NCBI GenBank assembly: GCA_905197115.1
Contig: CAJJXN010000050.1
Coordinates: 1-10,316 of the forward strand
Reading direction: 5' to 3'
DNA length: 10,316 nt
Source: an uncultured Bacillota bacterium
GTDB lineage: Bacteria > Bacillota_I > Bacilli_A > RFN20 > CAG-631
The translations under genes were made by a program, and so were the position numbers. Under the pieces are notes generated by a model. The model made no database searches, was not told the DNA's origin, and saw only the letters and a program-made list of their open reading frames with translations. Positions 7,500-10,316 of this stretch are shown here, piece by piece (position 1 is the first letter of the stretch; every line of letters begins with the position of its first letter).

Positions 7500-7625
7500 T
7501 TACTTTTTAGTTGTGTTTGTTGGAGTGTTTTCGGTTGGTTTTTCTACTGTTTCTTCATTTTTTGTTGTTTTAGGCTCAACTTCTTGTTTGTCTTTCTTTT
7601 TAAAAATTTTTTTGAAAAAATCCAT
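7500..7625 (-). CDS. Small lysine-rich peptide of 41 residues, function unknown
   Basis: This short gene was found by reading the minus strand ahead of pcrA. AAAGGAG (7641-7635) lies 9 bases before its ATG, and it ends with TAA. The protein begins MDFFKKIFKKKDKQ, a short basic amphipathic helix, and continues as a low-complexity hydrophilic tail rich in Lys, Glu, Thr and Pro, ending NTTKK. There is no cysteine, tryptophan, signal peptide or true membrane span. The N terminus is similar in style to the membrane-touching N terminus of FtsY in the same window (MGLFKKIKEVFSKK), so a peripheral membrane peptide is possible, but this is only inference. It heads the pcrA-ligA operon or forms its own short transcript ended by the hairpin at 7459-7486. 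The strong ribosome binding site and a promoter just upstream argue that it is real; I do not recognise a family. Confidence 0.72.
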   Translation of the reverse strand: MDFFKKIFKKKDKQEVEPKTTKNEETVEKPTENTPTNTTKK

Positions 7626-7644
7626 CAGTTTTCTCTCCTTTATT

Positions 7645-7653
7645 AGTATAGCA
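7645..7653 (-). promoter_or_regulatory. Extended -10 promoter for the small gene and pcrA operon
   Basis: On the minus strand TGCTATACT matches the extended -10 form TG-N-TATAAT with one mismatch. No good -35 stands at 16-18 bases; TTGTCA is present but 25 bases away. The predicted start near 7638 would fall within or next to the Shine-Dalgarno at 7641-7635, giving a nearly leaderless message, which lowers confidence. Confidence 0.42.
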
Positions 7654-7777
7654 TATTTGTCTTTTTGAGAAAAGATGACAACTTTAAAAATCTCTTTTTT
7701 TTCTAAAAAAACAAATATTAATAAATTACATTAAAAGGGTATGCAAAAGTTAAAATTTATAGAACTTAGAAAAAGAA

Positions 7778-7810
7778 TTTACTTTATTTTTATATAAAAA
7801 TATAAGTAAA
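7778..7810. repeat. Long AT-rich palindrome in the divergent promoter region
   Basis: An 18-base perfect palindrome (7785-7802, TATTTTTATATAAAAATA) is flanked by a further 7-bp complementary pair, TTTACTT (7778-7784) and AAGTAAA (7804-7810), with one unpaired T at 7803. This gives 16 base pairs in a near-continuous hairpin. It sits about 25 bases upstream of the plsX -10 element. It could be an operator, an upstream promoter element or an extrudable cruciform. It lacks the G/C stem and loop of an ordinary terminator. The rest of the region between the two divergent genes (7654-7777, 7811-7832) is AT-rich with nothing else I can name. Confidence 0.65.
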
Positions 7811-7832
7811 GCGAGCCAAAATAAAAAATATA

Positions 7833-7841
7833 TGTTATACT
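7833..7841 (+). promoter_or_regulatory. Extended -10 promoter of the plsX-rnc-ftsY operon
   Basis: TGTTATACT is an extended -10 (TG-N-TATACT). No convincing -35 is seen 16-18 bases upstream, where the sequence is GAGCCA-like; extended -10 promoters can dispense with one. The predicted start near 7848 leaves a leader of about 15 bases, with the ribosome binding site GAGGTG at 7851-7856. Confidence 0.55.
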
Positions 7842-7850
7842 ATCCTATAC

Positions 7851-7856
7851 GAGGTG
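7851..7856 (+). promoter_or_regulatory. Ribosome binding site that fixes the plsX start
   Basis: GAGGTG lies 6 bases before the ATG at 7863. An in-frame GTG at 7854 is part of this very motif and is not a likely start, so the ATG is chosen; it also gives the family's normal N terminus, MIKLAVDAMGGD. Confidence 0.85.
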
Positions 7857-7862
7857 ATAAAT

Positions 7863-8837
7863 ATGATTAAATTAGCTGTGGATGCCATGGGGGGCGACCT
7901 TGGAAGTGGTATAGTTGTTGAAGCCATTTTAAATTATTTAAAAAAACATGATGATGTAGAATTTCATGTGGTTGGAAAAATAGAAGAACTAAAAGCTTTA
8001 GAAGGGAAAGCAACGCTTTATCATGCCAATGATGTCATGGGTATGGAAGATGGAGCTTTAACAATTTTAAGAAAAAAAGAAACGAGTATGAATAAGGCGG
8101 TTGAATTAGTTGCTAATGGAATATGTGATGGCGTTATTAGTTGTGGCTCAACCGGTGCTTTTTTAACTTTATCGACATTAAAAGTAAAATTAATTCCTAA
8201 TGTTAAAAGAGCAGCACTTGGAACGTTATTTCCTACGATTGATCCTAACAAATTTGTTTTAATGCTTGACCTTGGAGCAAGTAATGAAAATAATGGTGAA
8301 CAAATCGCTCAATTTGCTGAAATGGGACAAATTGTATATCAAGCTTTATATAATAAAGAAGATGTAAATGTGTATTTGCTTTCAAATGGTGCAGAAGATA
8401 AAAAAGGATGTCCTGAAGGAAAAGAAGCATTTGCCATCTTAAAAGAAAAAAATTACCCTTGGTTTAAAGGAAATATGGAATCTAAATTTGTTTTATCGGG
8501 TGAAGCAGATGTTGTCGCAACAGGTGGATATGCAGGAAATGTATTATTAAAATCCATTGAAGGAACGGCTTCTTTTATGGCTAAACTAATGAAAAATGCT
8601 TTTAAAAAGAATGTATTTACAAAAATGGGTTACATTTTTGCTAAATCGGGAGTGAAAGAAATGAAGAATCATATTGATCCTTCTCGTGGTGGTGGAGCGA
8701 TGCTTATTGGAATCAACAAAGTGTGTGTGAAAGCACATGGAAATAGTGATGCTACAGCCTTTCATACGGGAATCGAGTTTACAATTAATATGATAAAAAG
8801 TAATATCTGCAATACTTTAAAGGAGAAATATGAATAA
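7863..8837 (+). CDS. plsX: Phosphate acyltransferase PlsX
   Basis: PlsX converts acyl-ACP to acyl-phosphate, the acyl donor used by PlsY to start phospholipid synthesis; it acts at the inner face of the membrane. The 324-residue length is normal. Family motifs are present: AVDAMGGD (5-12), SCGSTGA (93-99, usually SAGNTGA), LDLGA (135-139, usually LD-x-GAN), QFAEMG, LLSNGAEDKKG (usually LLNIG-E--KG), GGYAGNV (221-227, usually DGF-TGNV) followed by LKSIEG, and the C-terminal RGGGAMLIG (275-283) with KAHGNS (290-295). Several conserved positions differ, for example the second Pro-containing part of DAMGGD-x-AP is replaced by LGSG, so this is a divergent but clearly assignable member. It leads the operon and overlaps rnc by 8 bases. 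The fabD, fabG and acpP genes that usually follow it are absent here. Confidence 0.93.
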   Translation: MIKLAVDAMGGDLGSGIVVEAILNYLKKHDDVEFHVVGKIEELKALEGKATLYHANDVMGMEDGALTILRKKETSMNKAVELVANGICDGVISCGSTGAFLTLSTLKVKLIPNVKRAALGTLFPTIDPNKFVLMLDLGASNENNGEQIAQFAEMGQIVYQALYNKEDVNVYLLSNGAEDKKGCPEGKEAFAILKEKNYPWFKGNMESKFVLSGEADVVATGGYAGNVLLKSIEGTASFMAKLMKNAFKKNVFTKMGYIFAKSGVKEMKNHIDPSRGGGAMLIGINKVCVKAHGNSDATAFHTGIEFTINMIKSNICNTLKEKYE

Positions 8838-9519
8838 TCACTTTGAAAGGTTATTACAACCATTTAAAATTCAGCCTAAAAATAAAGAATTATATTTAGA
8901 AGCATTAACACATTCTTCATATGCAAATGAACACAAGTTAGGGATAAATAAAGATTATCAACGCTTAGAATTTATGGGAGATGCTGTTTTTCAAATTGTT
9001 TCAGCCGATATGATATTTAAAAAATACCCAACGATGCATGAAGGAGAAATGACAAAACTACGCATAAAATTAGTTCAAGAAGTTAGCTTTGCCCAATTAG
9101 GAAGAGAAATTAAAATTAATGAACATATGCGCTTAGGCAAAGGGGAAGAAAAAAGTAATGGTTGTGAAAAAGATTCTTTAATTGCAGATTGTGTAGAAGC
9201 TTTTTTAGGAGCAATTTATATTGATCAAGGGTTTAAAGTGGCTAAAAAAGTAGCGATGACATGGTTGAATAAAATTATGAAAGATTTACCGGATTTAGAA
9301 GTAAATGATTATAAATCACAATTACAAGAACTTATTCAAAGTGATAGTCGCGAACCTTTAAAATATATTGAAATTAAAGCGACAGGTTTAGACAATAATA
9401 AAACTTTTTATTTTAAAGTCACACATAATGGCATAGAATTAGGTAGAGGAAAAGGAAAGACAAAAAAAGAAGCAGAACAATTCGCTGCAAAAGAAGCCCT
9501 TTTAAAAGTGGCTAAATAA
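8830..9519 (+). CDS. rnc: Ribonuclease III
   Basis: RNase III cuts double-stranded RNA, chiefly in processing of ribosomal RNA precursors and of structured messages and antisense pairs; it acts as a dimer in the cytoplasm with Mg2+. The 229-residue protein has the normal two domains. The catalytic domain (about 1-150) carries the signature QRLEFMGDAVF (44-54) with Glu47 and Asp51, and IADCVEAFLGA (118-128) with Asp120 and Glu123, so the metal-binding acidic set is complete. The double-stranded RNA-binding domain spans about 159-227 and ends in the typical TKKEAEQFAAKEAL helix. AAAGGAG (8819-8825) lies inside the end of plsX, and the ATG overlaps the plsX stop, which suggests translational coupling. 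The stop codon overlaps the ribosome binding site of ftsY. Confidence 0.97.
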   Translation: MNNHFERLLQPFKIQPKNKELYLEALTHSSYANEHKLGINKDYQRLEFMGDAVFQIVSADMIFKKYPTMHEGEMTKLRIKLVQEVSFAQLGREIKINEHMRLGKGEEKSNGCEKDSLIADCVEAFLGAIYIDQGFKVAKKVAMTWLNKIMKDLPDLEVNDYKSQLQELIQSDSREPLKYIEIKATGLDNNKTFYFKVTHNGIELGRGKGKTKKEAEQFAAKEALLKVAK

Positions 9520-9531
9520 GGAGTTGATAAG

Positions 9532-10316
9532 ATGGGATTGTTTAAAAAAATAAAAGAAGTATTTTCCAAAAAAAATACACCAAAACAAGAAAAGTATGTT
9601 TCTGGATTAGATAAATCAAGAAAAAATTTTGTCGATAAACTCGCACAATTGAAGACGAAATATAAACATACGAATGAAGAATACTTTGACGAATTGTTAC
9701 AAATATTAATTTTATCAGATGTCGGTGTAAATACGGCTATGAATATTATTGAGGCAACCCAAGCGGAAGCAAATGCCTTAAAGATAAACGATGTAGAACA
9801 AATCAATGAAATTTTAGTAGATAAAATGTTTGTAGCTTATACAAGTGATGATTTATTAACTTCTGAAATTGAATTTAAAGATGATTTGACCGTTCTTTTA
9901 GTGGTAGGAGTGAATGGCGTAGGAAAAACGACTTCAATAGCCAAACTTTGTAATCGCTATAAAAAACAAGGTAAAAAAGTGTTGTTGGCGGCTGGTGATA
10001 CTTTTCGTGCAGGAGCCGTTGAACAACTTAAAATTTGGGCTGATCGTATGGATGTAGATATTGTGATGGGAAAAGAAAATGGAGACCCATCTTCGGTCAT
10101 TTATGATGGTTTAAAAAAAGCCAAGGCGGATCATTATGATTTATTAATATGCGATACAGCGGGTAGAGTTCAAACGAAACAACATCTAATGGATGAACTT
10201 GCCAAAATGAATCGAATTATTTTTAAAGAATTACAACGTCCTGCCGACGAAGTTTTGCTTGTAATTGATGCAACGACCGGACAAAATGGTGTTTTACAAG
10301 CAAAAGCTTTTTTTGA
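9532..10316 (+). CDS. ftsY: Signal recognition particle receptor FtsY, N-terminal part (cut by window end)
   Basis: FtsY is the membrane-docking GTPase that receives ribosome-nascent chain complexes from Ffh and hands them to the Sec translocon. 261 full codons are in view; roughly 50-70 residues including the TKLDG and last G-domain motifs should follow. The short basic N terminus (MGLFKKIKEVFSKK) is a likely membrane-binding helix, without the long acidic A domain of E. coli. The N domain (about 20-110, with LLQILILSDVGVNTA) precedes the G domain: GVNGVGKTT (126-134), the insertion-box motif DTFRAGAVEQL (156-166), DTAGR (208-212) and IDATTGQNG (245-253). The ATG follows AAGGAG (9518-9523), which includes the last bases of the rnc stop, at 8-base spacing. 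smc, which lies between rnc and ftsY in Bacillus, is absent. Confidence 0.96.
   Translation, partial: MGLFKKIKEVFSKKNTPKQEKYVSGLDKSRKNFVDKLAQLKTKYKHTNEEYFDELLQILILSDVGVNTAMNIIEATQAEANALKINDVEQINEILVDKMFVAYTSDDLLTSEIEFKDDLTVLLVVGVNGVGKTTSIAKLCNRYKKQGKKVLLAAGDTFRAGAVEQLKIWADRMDVDIVMGKENGDPSSVIYDGLKKAKADHYDLLICDTAGRVQTKQHLMDELAKMNRIIFKELQRPADEVLLVIDATTGQNGVLQAKAFF

Noticed and set aside
7658..7680. Weak hairpin TGTC-TTTT / AAAA-GAT-GACA upstream of the small gene
   Set aside because: The pairing is short and interrupted by a 3-base bulge in very AT-rich DNA, so it is likely chance.
9408..9806. Open frame of 132 codons on the minus strand across the rnc-ftsY junction
   Set aside because: It covers two confidently identified plus-strand genes and their junction, and its sequence has no recognisable motif.

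Overview
The window looks like chromosome from a very AT-rich member of the Bacillota, most plausibly a gut-type Erysipelotrichia or a related wall-less or reduced-genome lineage. That placement is an inference from base composition, clear AGGAG-type ribosome binding sites and a contracted Firmicutes gene order. TGA acts as a stop (it ends the minus-strand membrane protein at 535-537), and tryptophans in confidently identified proteins are TGG. This argues for the standard bacterial code rather than the Mycoplasma code. No mobile element, CRISPR array, tRNA, rRNA or phage gene is visible.

Layout. Positions 1-544 (+) are the C-terminal membrane part of a P2-type cation-pumping ATPase cut by the window edge. 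It runs tail to tail, with a 10-base overlap, into a five-helix membrane protein of DUF6512 type (535-1077, -). Next comes hflX (1168-2427, +), a ribosome-associated GTPase. A two-way terminator at 2436-2477 separates hflX from a long minus-strand operon read from about 7640 down to 2467: a 41-residue lysine-rich peptide, pcrA (repair/replication helicase), ligA (NAD+-dependent DNA ligase) and a short-chain dehydrogenase. The pcrA-ligA pair is a classical Firmicutes arrangement. The small peptide before it and the dehydrogenase behind it are not part of the usual set.

Positions 7626-7862 form a divergent promoter region with two extended -10 elements and a long AT-only palindrome. From it a plus-strand operon starts: plsX (phospholipid synthesis), rnc (RNase III) and ftsY (signal recognition particle receptor, cut by the window end). 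This is a compressed version of the Bacillus order plsX-fabD-fabG-acpP-rnc-smc-ftsY. plsX and rnc overlap by 8 bases, and the rnc stop overlaps the ftsY ribosome binding site.

Most of the window is housekeeping: DNA repair and joining on one side, membrane lipid, RNA processing and protein targeting on the other. The least explained part is the pcrA leader (7442-7625): a short peptide gene, an orphan Shine-Dalgarno with a start-stop pair, and a terminator-like hairpin ahead of the helicase gene. I found no convincing new defence, mobile or biosynthetic system.
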